The notes beneath the pieces were generated by a model. That model was not told where the DNA came from and did not search any database. It saw nothing but the letters and a program-made list of their open reading frames with translations. 64,000 nucleotides of DNA from Flavobacteriales bacterium UBA2104 (GTDB taxonomy: Bacteria; Bacteroidota; Bacteroidia; Flavobacteriales_D; Crocinitomicaceae): the NCBI GenBank assembly GCA_002331485.1, contig DCYS01000027.1, forward strand, positions 122,872 to 186,871. The letters are read 5' to 3'. Each line of letters opens with the position of its first letter. Within the stretch, counting starts at the first letter, position 1. Positions 54,081 to 62,939 of this stretch are shown here, in pieces. The translations under genes and the position numbers were made by a program.

Positions 54081-56213
54081 GTGAAGCAGATATTTTTCAT
54101 ATTGATCTTGATCGTATCAAACTTGAGTTTTGGTCAAAATCGTAGTTTTCCTGCATATCAGGTTGATAGTGTTTGGTCCGTTGATTCACTTACCAAAGAA
54201 GATAAACTTTATTTCGTGTATGATGTGTCTTGGTCTTATATCACTGAAGATGTAGATACCGCAATGTATTATGCGAATATGCTAATTGACTCGGCTGAGT
54301 TTTATGAACTTGATCAATATAGGGCTTACGGACATTCTTCACGAGCTGAATGCTTCATCATGTATGCTAACTATAAAAGAGCAATTGAGGAGTATCAAAA
54401 GGCTGAAGGACTCTATGAAAAAATGGGCGATGAGTCTGGAGTTGGGGCTACGCTTATGAATATGGGTCTTGCATATTTTCATCTTGACGAGCACCAAACA
54501 GCCAGAAAATTTATTGAAGAATCCTTGTATTATGATAAAAAGCTCAACGATACGATAGGAATGGTTCATACAATGATCAATTTGGCAGTGAGCTATAAGA
54601 GATCAAAAGAGTATGCTAAAGCACTTGAGTATCTAGAAAGATCCTTAGAGCTACTAGAAGGAAAGGAAAAAGATAATATTGGTTTGTTAGCAGTTATTCA
54701 AGGAACAAAAGGGAATATTTATCTATCTAAAGAAGAGTATGATAGGGCGTATGAGCCTATGAGGATAGCTCACGATATCAGCGAAAAACAAGGTTTTAAA
54801 GACGATCTAATTGTTAACAAGAGCAATTTAAGCATCTATTATGAGCAGAAAGGAAATCTAGACAAAGCATTAGAATACGCAAAAGACTCTTATGATATAG
54901 CGGTAACGACAAAGTCCGTTCATGGGGTTGAGTCTTCAGCAAAACAGCTTTCTAGTGTCCACGAAAAAATAGGTAATGGCAAAGAGGCTCTTAAATATTA
55001 TAAAGTACATGTTAAATACCGTGATAGCATTAAAAACGATGAGAACATTGAAGAAATGACACGGATGGATGTTAAGCTGGATTATGAGATAAAAGCGGCA
55101 AAAGATAGTGTAAGGGTTCAGAAAGAAAAAGAGGTATTAGCGGCAGAAAAACAATGGGCTGAAAGATTGAATTATGCCTTTTTCGGTGGAGGGGCATTAG
55201 CAATAATTTTCACAATATTTTTATATAGTCGTTACCGAATTATAGGACGGCAAAAACGAGTGATCGAAGAGCAAAAAAAGGCAGTTGAAAGACAGCGTGA
55301 TATTGCGAATGAAAAACAAAAAGAAGCAGAAGAACAACATCGACTTGTAGATGAAAAAAACAAAGAGATCATAGATTCAATTCAGTATGCACGAAGGCTT
55401 CAGTCAGCGATTCTACCTTCTGTTGTTGATCAAGTCAAGTCACTTTTCGCCGATGCTTTCGTCTACTATGCCCCAAAAGACATTGTTGCCGGAGATTTCT
55501 ATTGGTGTGAAAAAGTAGATAATGTTCATTACATAGCTGCGGCGGACTGTACGGGTCACGGAGTGCCTGGAGCAATGGTAAGTGTGATGTGCAGCAGCGC
55601 TTTAACTAAAGCTTTGATCGAAGATGGAATTAAGGAACCTGGCAAAATATTGGATCGAGTCCGACAATTGATCATGGAGCGATTCGAGAAAAGTGGTGAA
55701 TCTGTAAATGATGGTATGGATATTTCGTTAGCTGCAATACATTATTCGTCGTCAGATAAAAATTCCAAACCTGAGAAGATAGAATGGTCAGGAGCAAATA
55801 ATCCCTTATGGATTTTCAGGGATCATAGATGGAAAGTTGAAGAAAATGAAGAGAGAATAAGATCAGAGGAGCTAGAAAATAATAGACAGCTTATTCAACT
55901 AAAGCCAGACAAACAGCCGGTGGGAAAATCATTTCATGCAAAGCCATTCACAACTATGATCATGGAGGTTCATGAAGGTGATAAACTTTATTTATTCTCT
56001 GATGGATACATCGATCAATTTGGAGGTAAAACTACTGATCAGCGTTTAAAAGGAGGCAAGAAGTTGAAAACCAAGGGCTTCAAATCACTTCTAAATAGTA
56101 TTCAAGACAAATCATTAGAGGATCAAGGCAAAACACTTGAACACAACTTTATTGATTGGAAAGGAAGTCTTGAGCAAGTAGATGATGTTTGTGTGATTGG
56201 AATTCAACTTTGA
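54081..56213 (+). CDS. TPR sensor with SpoIIE-type PP2C phosphatase domain
   Basis: 710 residues; GTG start chosen because the signal peptide (VKQIFFILILIVSNLSFGQ) begins there. About 300 residues of TPR repeats (AIEEYQKAEGLYEKMGDESG) are extracytoplasmic, a membrane helix at about 363-385 is followed by a coiled coil rich in Lys, Glu and Gln, then a SpoIIE/RsbU-like phosphatase domain. Metal-site motifs seen are PKDIVAGDFYW, AAADCTGHGVPGAMVS, GMDISLAAI and DKLYLFSDGYIDQFGG. It starts 5 bp after the YhaN-like gene. A matching anti-sigma pathway is not encoded nearby. Confidence 0.92.
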   Translation: MKQIFFILILIVSNLSFGQNRSFPAYQVDSVWSVDSLTKEDKLYFVYDVSWSYITEDVDTAMYYANMLIDSAEFYELDQYRAYGHSSRAECFIMYANYKRAIEEYQKAEGLYEKMGDESGVGATLMNMGLAYFHLDEHQTARKFIEESLYYDKKLNDTIGMVHTMINLAVSYKRSKEYAKALEYLERSLELLEGKEKDNIGLLAVIQGTKGNIYLSKEEYDRAYEPMRIAHDISEKQGFKDDLIVNKSNLSIYYEQKGNLDKALEYAKDSYDIAVTTKSVHGVESSAKQLSSVHEKIGNGKEALKYYKVHVKYRDSIKNDENIEEMTRMDVKLDYEIKAAKDSVRVQKEKEVLAAEKQWAERLNYAFFGGGALAIIFTIFLYSRYRIIGRQKRVIEEQKKAVERQRDIANEKQKEAEEQHRLVDEKNKEIIDSIQYARRLQSAILPSVVDQVKSLFADAFVYYAPKDIVAGDFYWCEKVDNVHYIAAADCTGHGVPGAMVSVMCSSALTKALIEDGIKEPGKILDRVRQLIMERFEKSGESVNDGMDISLAAIHYSSSDKNSKPEKIEWSGANNPLWIFRDHRWKVEENEERIRSEELENNRQLIQLKPDKQPVGKSFHAKPFTTMIMEVHEGDKLYLFSDGYIDQFGGKTTDQRLKGGKKLKTKGFKSLLNSIQDKSLEDQGKTLEHNFIDWKGSLEQVDDVCVIGIQL

Positions 56214-56214
56214 C

Positions 56215-56682
56215 CTACTCCAAGAAAGGTTTCATTTCTTCATTGATCGTTTCTCTTAGAGACTTCAATTTTTTAGCGTACTCCGCAAGCTTTTTCTCCT
56301 TATCTGTTCCGGGCTCCCAAGAACGAACTTTAGTAGGCTTACCATCTTCATCAACGGAAACAAAAACGATTACACAATGCGTCGTTTTTTCAAATTCTTT
56401 TTCGAAGTTTTTTGAATAAACATCAACTGCAATATGAATACTTGAATTACCAGTGTAGATTACGGTAGCATCTACTTTGACAATATCTCCAATACTGATT
56501 GGCTTAAGAAACCTTATTCCTCCTACATATACTGTAACACAGTACGTTCCTGACCAAGTTCTGGCACAAGTAAATGCAGCTTGATCGATCCACTTCATCA
56601 CAACTCCCCCGTGGACTTTTCCACCAAAGTTTACGTCTGTAGGTTCACTGATAAATTGAAATGAAGTTGTGTTTTGCGGCAT
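56215..56682 (-). CDS. Acyl-CoA thioesterase, hotdog fold
   Basis: 155 residues from the ATG at 56682; an in-frame ATG at 56727 would add 15 unlikely residues. Hotdog-fold acyl-CoA thioesterase motifs present: PTDVNFGGKVHGGVVMKWID (with Asp at the end), TVYVGGIRFLKPISIGDIV and the CVIVFVSVDEDGKP strand. It hydrolyses acyl-CoA; chain length unknown. Its stop and the PP2C stop face each other with one base between them. Confidence 0.92.
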   Translation of the reverse strand: MPQNTTSFQFISEPTDVNFGGKVHGGVVMKWIDQAAFTCARTWSGTYCVTVYVGGIRFLKPISIGDIVKVDATVIYTGNSSIHIAVDVYSKNFEKEFEKTTHCVIVFVSVDEDGKPTKVRSWEPGTDKEKKLAEYAKKLKSLRETINEEMKPFLE

Positions 56683-56727
56683 GTTGTACTTTTTTCTAAA
56701 AGTAATTAATTCAGTAGAACGAATCAA

Positions 56728-56863
56728 TGGATCTGAGAAGAACCGCAGAATTTTGATCCGCAGAACCGTAGAACAGCAGAAGTCAGAAGTCGTTTTTAAT
56801 CAAGTATGACTAATGATAATTGAATATGAAATAACTTCCTCATTCAATGTTCTGCGGTTCCCT
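56728..56863 (+). other. Short repeat island upstream of the thioesterase and downstream of ileS
   Basis: 136 bp without a gene. It contains ACCGCAGAA words on both strands (56741-56756 and around 56845) and GTAGAACAGCAGAAGTCAGAAG-like short runs. The TCAAAATTCTGCGGTT word is shared with the 47.7-kb island. Confidence 0.5.
56741..56756 (-). repeat. 16-bp repeat shared with 47711-47726
   Basis: Exact reverse complement of TCAAAATTCTGCGGTT at 47711-47726. Confidence 0.8.
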
Positions 56864-59800
56864 TTAGACTTTTACCAGACCAACCTTAGTATCACCCTCA
56901 TTTTCAATATCAGCAACGAATTCCGTTCCTTCAATTGAACCAACGTTGATCGCATCAGCAAGAACCTCAGCAGCGATATAGTCTTTATTAGATTCAATAG
57001 CCGCTTGTATCTCCTCATTCGTATCAATCGATACATTGATCTTATCAGTTACTTCAAAACCGGCATCCTTACGGAAGTTTTGAATTCTATTCACTAATTC
57101 TCGCGCAATACCTTCTTGTCTTAACTCAGGAGTAATGGTAATATCCATCGCAACCGTGATTCCATTCTCAGATGCAACTAGCCATCCAGGTATGTCATCT
57201 GTTTCGATCTCGAAATCATTGAAATCAAGTTCAATTTGTTCTCCGTTTACCTCTCCAGACCAACCACGATCGTTCTCAACGGCAGCTATTTCTTTATCTC
57301 CCCATTGAGCGATCATTCCAGCGATAGCTTTCATATGCTTACCGTATTTCGGCCCGATCGTTTTGAAGTTCGGCTTGATCTTCTTCGTTAGAACACCTGT
57401 CGTTTCCTCAAGTAACTCGAGTTCCTTTACATTGATCTCAGAAAGGATGAGGTCTTGAACATGTTCAATACGAGATTTGAAACTTGGGTCTAGAATTGGA
57501 ACCATGATCTTCTGCAAAGGCTGACGAACACGGATCTTCTCCTTTTTACGTAGACTTAATGCTAATGAAGACACATCCTGAGCGATCTCCATTTGAGCTT
57601 CTAATTCTGTGTCGATATCAGCTTCAACAGGTTTAGGGAAGTGAGCTAAGTGAACAGATGAAACGTCATGACGATTAGCCACTTTATTTAGATCACTGAA
57701 CAACTCATCACTATAGAACGGAGCGATAGGAGCACTCATTATGGCAATTGCTTCTAAACACTCGAAAAGCGTTTGATAAGCAGCGATCTTATCTTCTGTA
57801 TAATCTCCTTTCCAAAAACGTCTTCTACATAAGCGAACATACCAGTTTGACAACTGATCATTCACAAAGTTTTGAATCAAACGACCTGCTCTAGTTGGTT
57901 CAAAAGTTTCAAATGCATTATCAACTTCCTTCATTAGAGAGTTCAGTTTTGAAATGATCCAACGATCAATTTCTGGACGATCTTTTGTTGCTATGCGGTC
58001 TTCTTGATAAGCAAAACCGTCAATATTTGCATAGAGACTAAAGAAAGAATATGTGTTGTAAAGTGTTCCAAAGAATTTACGTTGTGTCTCTTTGATACCT
58101 TCAGTATCGAATTTCAAATTGTCCCATGGAGCTGCGTTAGTGATCATGTACCAACGTGTAGCATCCGGACCGAATTTATCTAATGTTTCAAATGGATCTA
58201 CAGCGTTTCCTAGTCTTTTCGACATTTTTTGTCCGTTCTTATCAAGAACAAGTCCGTTCGAGATCACATTTTTATAGGCTACCGAGTCGAAAACAGTAGT
58301 TCCTATGGCATGAAGCGTGTAAAACCATCCTCTGGTCTGATCAACACCCTCAGCGATAAAATCACCAGGATAAGCTTTATTATTGTCGATCAATTCTTTA
58401 TTCTCAAATGGGTAGTGCCACTGTGCATAAGGCATAGATCCCGAATCAAACCAAACGTCAATTAGATCTGCTTCACGTTTCATGGGTTTACCTGAATTAG
58501 AGACTAACGTAATTTGATCCACGTAATTCTTATGAAGGTCTACTTTTTCATAGTTTTCTTTCGACATATCAGAAGGATCGAAATCAGCTAGTGCATTATT
58601 CTCCATAACACCTGCATCAACAGCCTTTTGACATTCTTCTTTCAATTGTTGAATAGAGGAAATACAGATCTGCTCATCTCCTTCTTCTGTTCTCCAAATG
58701 GGAATTGGGATCCCCCAGTAACGAGAACGCGAAAGATTCCAGTCATTTAGGTTTTCTAACCACTTTCCGAAACGACCTGTTCCTGTTGATTCTGGCTGCC
58801 AATTGATCGTTTTATTCAACTCGATCATTCGGTCTTTCTTATCAGTAACTTTTACAAACCAGGAATCCAACGGGTAATACAATACAGGTTTATCTGTACG
58901 CCAGCAATGTGGATAACTGTGTTCGTACTTCTCTACTTTGAATGCTTTATTTTCTTCCTTAAGCTTTATTGAGATCAGAACGTCAACAGACTTATCCGGA
59001 GCCTCTCCATCATCGTAATATTCGTTTTTGACATACATCCCCGCAAGTTCTCCCATCTCAGGACGGAACTTACCTTGAAGATCAACTAGAGGAACGCCAT
59101 TTCCCTTTTCGTCTTCAACGAGCAATCCTGGAACCCCTGCTTGTTTTCCTACCATTGCATCATCTGCACCAAAAGTAGGTGCCGTATGTACGATTCCTGT
59201 ACCATCTTCGGTAGTAACGAAATCACCAGGAATTACCTGAAACGCGTTTTCAGGGTTTTCCATCGGTTGAGCATATGGCAACAATTGCTCATAGCGTAGG
59301 CCAACAAGATCAGTCCCTTTAAATTCAGCTCCTACATAAAAAGGTATTTTTTTGGCTCCTTTTTCGTAGTTGTTTAATTCACTTTGGTCTTCTACTTGAA
59401 AGTAGTTTTTCGTGAACTGTTTATTTACCAATGCTTTTGCACAAACAACCTGAATTGGTTCGTGCGTGTACTGGTTAAATGAACGAACAATAACGTATTC
59501 GATCTTTTTTCCAACTGTTAATGCTGTGTTGGAAGGAAGCGTCCATGGAGTTGTTGTCCATGCCAGTAGGGACGTATGGCAATACGTCCCTACGGCATGA
59601 TCACCACCCAATATATTTTCAACGAATTTTTCATTCGATTCTTCTGTTAGTTTAAACTGAGCTACACATGAGGTGTCCTTTACATCGCGATAACAGCCTG
59701 GCTGATTCAACTCGTGAGAAGAAAGTCCGGTACCAGCCTTTGGCGAGTATGGTTGGATCGTATACCCTTTGTACAAAAGCCCTTTATCATTCAACTGACC

Positions 59801-60295
59801 TAAGAGCCACCATACGCTTTCCATGTACTTGGATTCATATGTGATATATGGGTTTTCCATATCAACCCAGTATCCCATTTTTTTGGTAAGGTTATTCCAA
59901 ACATCGGTGTAGCGCATCACCGCCTCTTTACACGCTTTGTTGTAATCTTCTATAGATATTTTCTTACCAATATCCTCTTTAGTAATTCCTAATTCTTTTT
60001 CAACTCCAAGCTCAACGGGTAAACCATGAGTATCCCATCCAGCTTTACGATTTACTCGATAACCTTTCAACGTTTTATAACGACAAAAAATATCTTTAAT
60101 TGAGCGTGCCATTACGTGGTGAATTCCTGGAAGACCATTAGCAGATGGCGGTCCTTCAAAGAACACGAAAGGCTTGTTTTCATCACGTGAGTCAATAGAG
60201 GCCTGGAAAGTGTTTTCTTCTTCCCACTTTTTCATTACTCGCTCTGCTACATTGGGCAGATTGAGTCCACTATACTCTTGATATTTTGAGCTCAT
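56864..60295 (-). CDS. ileS: Isoleucyl-tRNA synthetase with an in-frame palindromic insertion
   Basis: 1143 residues from the ATG at 60295, which lies a short leader after a -7 element. It charges tRNA-Ile and edits misactivated valine. The ATP-binding motif is PGIHHVMARS (HIGH-type), the KMSKS motif is KMSKRLGN, and the editing domain shows WTTTPWTLPSNTAL. C-terminal zinc cysteines are absent, so this is the type 2, eukaryote-like class. Residues 233-245 (HAVGTYCHTSLLA) are encoded by a 41-nt hairpin element that has no counterpart in ordinary family members I recall. Confidence 0.96.
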   Translation of the reverse strand: MSSKYQEYSGLNLPNVAERVMKKWEEENTFQASIDSRDENKPFVFFEGPPSANGLPGIHHVMARSIKDIFCRYKTLKGYRVNRKAGWDTHGLPVELGVEKELGITKEDIGKKISIEDYNKACKEAVMRYTDVWNNLTKKMGYWVDMENPYITYESKYMESVWWLLGQLNDKGLLYKGYTIQPYSPKAGTGLSSHELNQPGCYRDVKDTSCVAQFKLTEESNEKFVENILGGDHAVGTYCHTSLLAWTTTPWTLPSNTALTVGKKIEYVIVRSFNQYTHEPIQVVCAKALVNKQFTKNYFQVEDQSELNNYEKGAKKIPFYVGAEFKGTDLVGLRYEQLLPYAQPMENPENAFQVIPGDFVTTEDGTGIVHTAPTFGADDAMVGKQAGVPGLLVEDEKGNGVPLVDLQGKFRPEMGELAGMYVKNEYYDDGEAPDKSVDVLISIKLKEENKAFKVEKYEHSYPHCWRTDKPVLYYPLDSWFVKVTDKKDRMIELNKTINWQPESTGTGRFGKWLENLNDWNLSRSRYWGIPIPIWRTEEGDEQICISSIQQLKEECQKAVDAGVMENNALADFDPSDMSKENYEKVDLHKNYVDQITLVSNSGKPMKREADLIDVWFDSGSMPYAQWHYPFENKELIDNNKAYPGDFIAEGVDQTRGWFYTLHAIGTTVFDSVAYKNVISNGLVLDKNGQKMSKRLGNAVDPFETLDKFGPDATRWYMITNAAPWDNLKFDTEGIKETQRKFFGTLYNTYSFFSLYANIDGFAYQEDRIATKDRPEIDRWIISKLNSLMKEVDNAFETFEPTRAGRLIQNFVNDQLSNWYVRLCRRRFWKGDYTEDKIAAYQTLFECLEAIAIMSAPIAPFYSDELFSDLNKVANRHDVSSVHLAHFPKPVEADIDTELEAQMEIAQDVSSLALSLRKKEKIRVRQPLQKIMVPILDPSFKSRIEHVQDLILSEINVKELELLEETTGVLTKKIKPNFKTIGPKYGKHMKAIAGMIAQWGDKEIAAVENDRGWSGEVNGEQIELDFNDFEIETDDIPGWLVASENGITVAMDITITPELRQEGIARELVNRIQNFRKDAGFEVTDKINVSIDTNEEIQAAIESNKDYIAAEVLADAINVGSIEGTEFVADIENEGDTKVGLVKV
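59559..59599 (-). repeat. Palindromic element inside ileS
   Basis: Twelve-base perfect inverted arms (GTAGGGACGTAT and ATACGTCCCTAC, at 59566-59577 and 59582-59593) with a 4-base loop, extended by CATGCC/GGCATG at the outer ends with a single bulged base. 18 base pairs in total. Length and frame leave the reading frame open. Confidence 0.9.
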
Positions 60296-60319
60296 AAAAC
60301 GTTGTTTTTTTAAGAAGCG

Positions 60320-60327
60320 CAAAGTTA
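60320..60327 (-). promoter_or_regulatory. -7 element of ileS
   Basis: TAACTTTG on the minus strand, full match to TAnnTTTG, 24 bp before the ATG at 60295. It covers an upstream in-frame candidate start, which is therefore rejected. Confidence 0.6.
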
Positions 60328-60473
60328 GTAATTTTTGATGGAAGCCACAGGCTTAAACAATTATGTCATATTGGATCAATTCAGATAGTAAGTTTTGATT
60401 CCAAAATGTTTGATTTATTAGTAAAATCAGTATACTTATGGTTGATTATCAGTAATTAAGAGTGTTTTTGAAA

Positions 60474-61898
60474 ATGAATGTCAAGGGTGAATATGTAGTA
60501 AGAATCTTGTACTTGCTTTTTATTTCTGCAATTATCACTTCATGTATTGCAAAGCGATCGCTAGTTCCACCCGTTACGAAAGGTAATCTAGAGAATAAGA
60601 GTTTGTCAGACCTTGATCCAAACGACAGTATCAATGTTGAAATTGATCTTGAGCACGAATATGAGCAGGATGTTGAGATCAGATACAAGGTTCAAGATAA
60701 CGATGGTAATTATTACTCTATCGAAAATGATAAGAATTCAATAAGTAGAATAGAGGCCTTTGTTGATAGTCAGTGGATTGTAATAGAAGATTGGGATTTA
60801 ATTGAAAAGGAGAAGTCGAATTGCACCCCACATGATTATACCTTGATACTTGACATGAGTGGTTCGATGAAAAAAAATGAAGAACTCATTTCAAATGAGG
60901 CGGTTTCATTTATAGATTATAAGAATGAGACAGATGAAATTGCCATTATCAAATATGCAACAACTCCAATATTGGTTTCGGGCTTTTCAAAAGACAGTAA
61001 ATTACTGATCGACAGCCTGCTCCATAAAAATGATACAACGATCGGCGGATTTACGAAAACGGACCTGGCTTACTTACTTTACAATGATGATTTAAAAGCT
61101 AATAGTGTAAATCCAAATCAATCAGTGATCTTGTTTTCTGATCTTAGCGGTTCGTGGGATGAAAAATTTGATAGTCTTGCCCTTGCCAATAAAAGACAGG
61201 ATATACAAACTCATAAAGTTGTATACTTTCCAGATGAGCAACAAAACACTTTCTTTTTTCGCTTCATTTATTCAAAAGATAATATAAAGAGGGTCTTTGA
61301 ACCAAAGTATGGTAAAGTATTTAGGGTGGAAGACTATAAAAACATTGGAGCGTCACTGAGAAGAATCATTGACCAGAATTGCACCTTCAATAAGATAATC
61401 TTCCATCGTCCTGAAAATGCAACAAAATATAGAATATACTCTCAAATAAATGGTAGAGAATTTATTGATGAGATCAATTCTACGATTCCAATTTCAGAGG
61501 AAAGCCAGGCTCTTTCAGACTCCTCATTTACCTACGGAAATGATACAGTAAAAGTAGGTCAGCCAATCTTATTAAACGTTTATTTTGATACGGGTTCTGA
61601 TTCGTTATTAGCTGAATCGAATGAGGAGATCGAGCGTGTTTTTGAAATTCTGACTGAGTACCCGAATATGAAAATTGAAATCAGGGGGCATACAGATAAT
61701 CGAGGCTCTTTAGAGTATAATACAGACCTTTCAGAAAGACGAGCGACGGCAGTTTTGAATTCTTTGATCGAAAAAGGGATCGACGAAAGCAGATTGTCCT
61801 CTAAGGGTTACGGGTACTCTCAACCGATTGCAACAAATGAGACTCCAGAAGGTAGAGCAAAAAATAGACGAACGGAGTTTGTTGTTATTGAGAAATAA
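60474..61898 (+). CDS. OmpA-family lipoprotein with von Willebrand A domain
   Basis: 474 residues from the ATG at 60474; an in-frame GTG at 60462 is less likely. Lipobox ITSC at about residue 25. A VWA domain with the metal site DMSGSM (Asp127) follows at about 120-300, and an OmpA domain (VYFDTGSDSLLAESN, then IEIRGHTDNRGSLEYN and RRATAVLNSLIEKGID) is at about 360-474. A bridge between outer membrane, cell wall and an adhesive or metal-dependent binding domain would be consistent. It overlaps the opposite-strand glycosyltransferase gene by 14 bp at the 3' ends. Confidence 0.9.
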   Translation: MNVKGEYVVRILYLLFISAIITSCIAKRSLVPPVTKGNLENKSLSDLDPNDSINVEIDLEHEYEQDVEIRYKVQDNDGNYYSIENDKNSISRIEAFVDSQWIVIEDWDLIEKEKSNCTPHDYTLILDMSGSMKKNEELISNEAVSFIDYKNETDEIAIIKYATTPILVSGFSKDSKLLIDSLLHKNDTTIGGFTKTDLAYLLYNDDLKANSVNPNQSVILFSDLSGSWDEKFDSLALANKRQDIQTHKVVYFPDEQQNTFFFRFIYSKDNIKRVFEPKYGKVFRVEDYKNIGASLRRIIDQNCTFNKIIFHRPENATKYRIYSQINGREFIDEINSTIPISEESQALSDSSFTYGNDTVKVGQPILLNVYFDTGSDSLLAESNEEIERVFEILTEYPNMKIEIRGHTDNRGSLEYNTDLSERRATAVLNSLIEKGIDESRLSSKGYGYSQPIATNETPEGRAKNRRTEFVVIEK

Positions 61899-62874
61899 AT
61901 CGCTTTATATCGGTTTGAATTTGCTCAATATCTTGATCCATCATACATCGAAAATGCTTTTTCGGACATTTTTGATAGCCAATTTTAGAGCAAGGTCGAC
62001 AAGAAAGGTCTTGGACCTGATGAACTGTATAAGAGTTTGAAGCTTCAGGTCGATAGGGATACATTCCAAATTCAGGGACAGTGTTTCCCCAAATACTTAT
62101 AATAGGAAGATCATATGCTGCTGCAACATGCATCATTCCTGTATCGTGAGTAATGAGTAATTGAGATTGTTTAATGATCGACGCTGATCCTTGAATACTG
62201 TATTCTCCACAAGCATTAAAGATCGTTTTATCAGAAAGGGCATCGCAAATGTCCTCACCTTCCTTTACATCTTCTTTTCCACCAATAATCACAACAGGAA
62301 GTTCGATCGTTTCAAGGATCTCAATTATTTTTGAAACCGGAAGCTTCTTCGTAGCAAATTGAGCACCAATTGCCATTGATATATATTTACCATCTGATGA
62401 AAAACCGCTAACATCGACTTCATCTTCCTTAGCCAGGAAAAAATCAAGACCGTTTTGGTCATTTTTAACCCCGAGCTCCTTTACGGCTTCAAAATAGCGA
62501 TCAACAATATGTACATCAGGCATTTTGTTGTACTTGAAGTTCACATATAACCATTTCTGAACATTGAGCTTAGGAAACGAATAGCTTTTCTTTTTTAAGG
62601 CGGATTTGATCTTTTGTGTCCTGATATTGTGATGCAGATCAATCACGTAATCAAAATCCAGCTGCTTCAGGTTTTCCAAAATAGCCTTGTTGTCTTCTCC
62701 CCACTCATGAACTTTAGTTATGTGTGGATTGGGGGTATACAATGAAGCATACTGTTTTTTAGTAAGTGCGTGTACCTCTACATTGTTAATCTGTTCTTTC
62801 AGGCAACGGATCACCGGAGAAGTTAAGACGATATCTCCAATTGAGCTGAAACGTATGACGAGTATTTTGGTCAT
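61885..62874 (-). CDS. Glycosyltransferase family 9 (heptosyltransferase-like)
   Basis: 329 residues. GT9 features: RFSSIGDIVLTSPVIRCLK at the start (GD-x-x-TSP), FDYVIDLHHNIRTQ, ISMAIGAQFATKKLP, VVIIGGKED and the nucleotide-sugar site THDTGMMHVAAAYDLPIISIWG. It adds a sugar, in many family members a heptose, to lipopolysaccharide core; the sugar is unknown here. Its -7 element is 4 bp before the ATG. Overlaps the 3' end of the OmpA/VWA gene. Confidence 0.93.
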   Translation of the reverse strand: MTKILVIRFSSIGDIVLTSPVIRCLKEQINNVEVHALTKKQYASLYTPNPHITKVHEWGEDNKAILENLKQLDFDYVIDLHHNIRTQKIKSALKKKSYSFPKLNVQKWLYVNFKYNKMPDVHIVDRYFEAVKELGVKNDQNGLDFFLAKEDEVDVSGFSSDGKYISMAIGAQFATKKLPVSKIIEILETIELPVVIIGGKEDVKEGEDICDALSDKTIFNACGEYSIQGSASIIKQSQLLITHDTGMMHVAAAYDLPIISIWGNTVPEFGMYPYRPEASNSYTVHQVQDLSCRPCSKIGYQKCPKKHFRCMMDQDIEQIQTDIKRFISQ

Positions 62875-62878
62875 AGAA

Positions 62879-62886
62879 CAAATGTA
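62879..62886 (-). promoter_or_regulatory. -7 element of the glycosyltransferase gene
   Basis: TACATTTG on the minus strand, full match to TAnnTTTG, 4 bp before the ATG at 62874. Confidence 0.55.
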
Positions 62887-62927
62887 GTGAAAGATTCATT
62901 TTGATTCGAATAGTCCATTGCATTACT

Positions 62928-62935
62928 TAACTTTG
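62928..62935 (+). promoter_or_regulatory. -7 element of the 130-residue gene
   Basis: TAACTTTG, full match to TAnnTTTG, 4 bp before the GTG at 62940; a TTG at 62901-62903 lies 24 bp upstream. Confidence 0.55.
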
Positions 62936-62939
62936 CACT

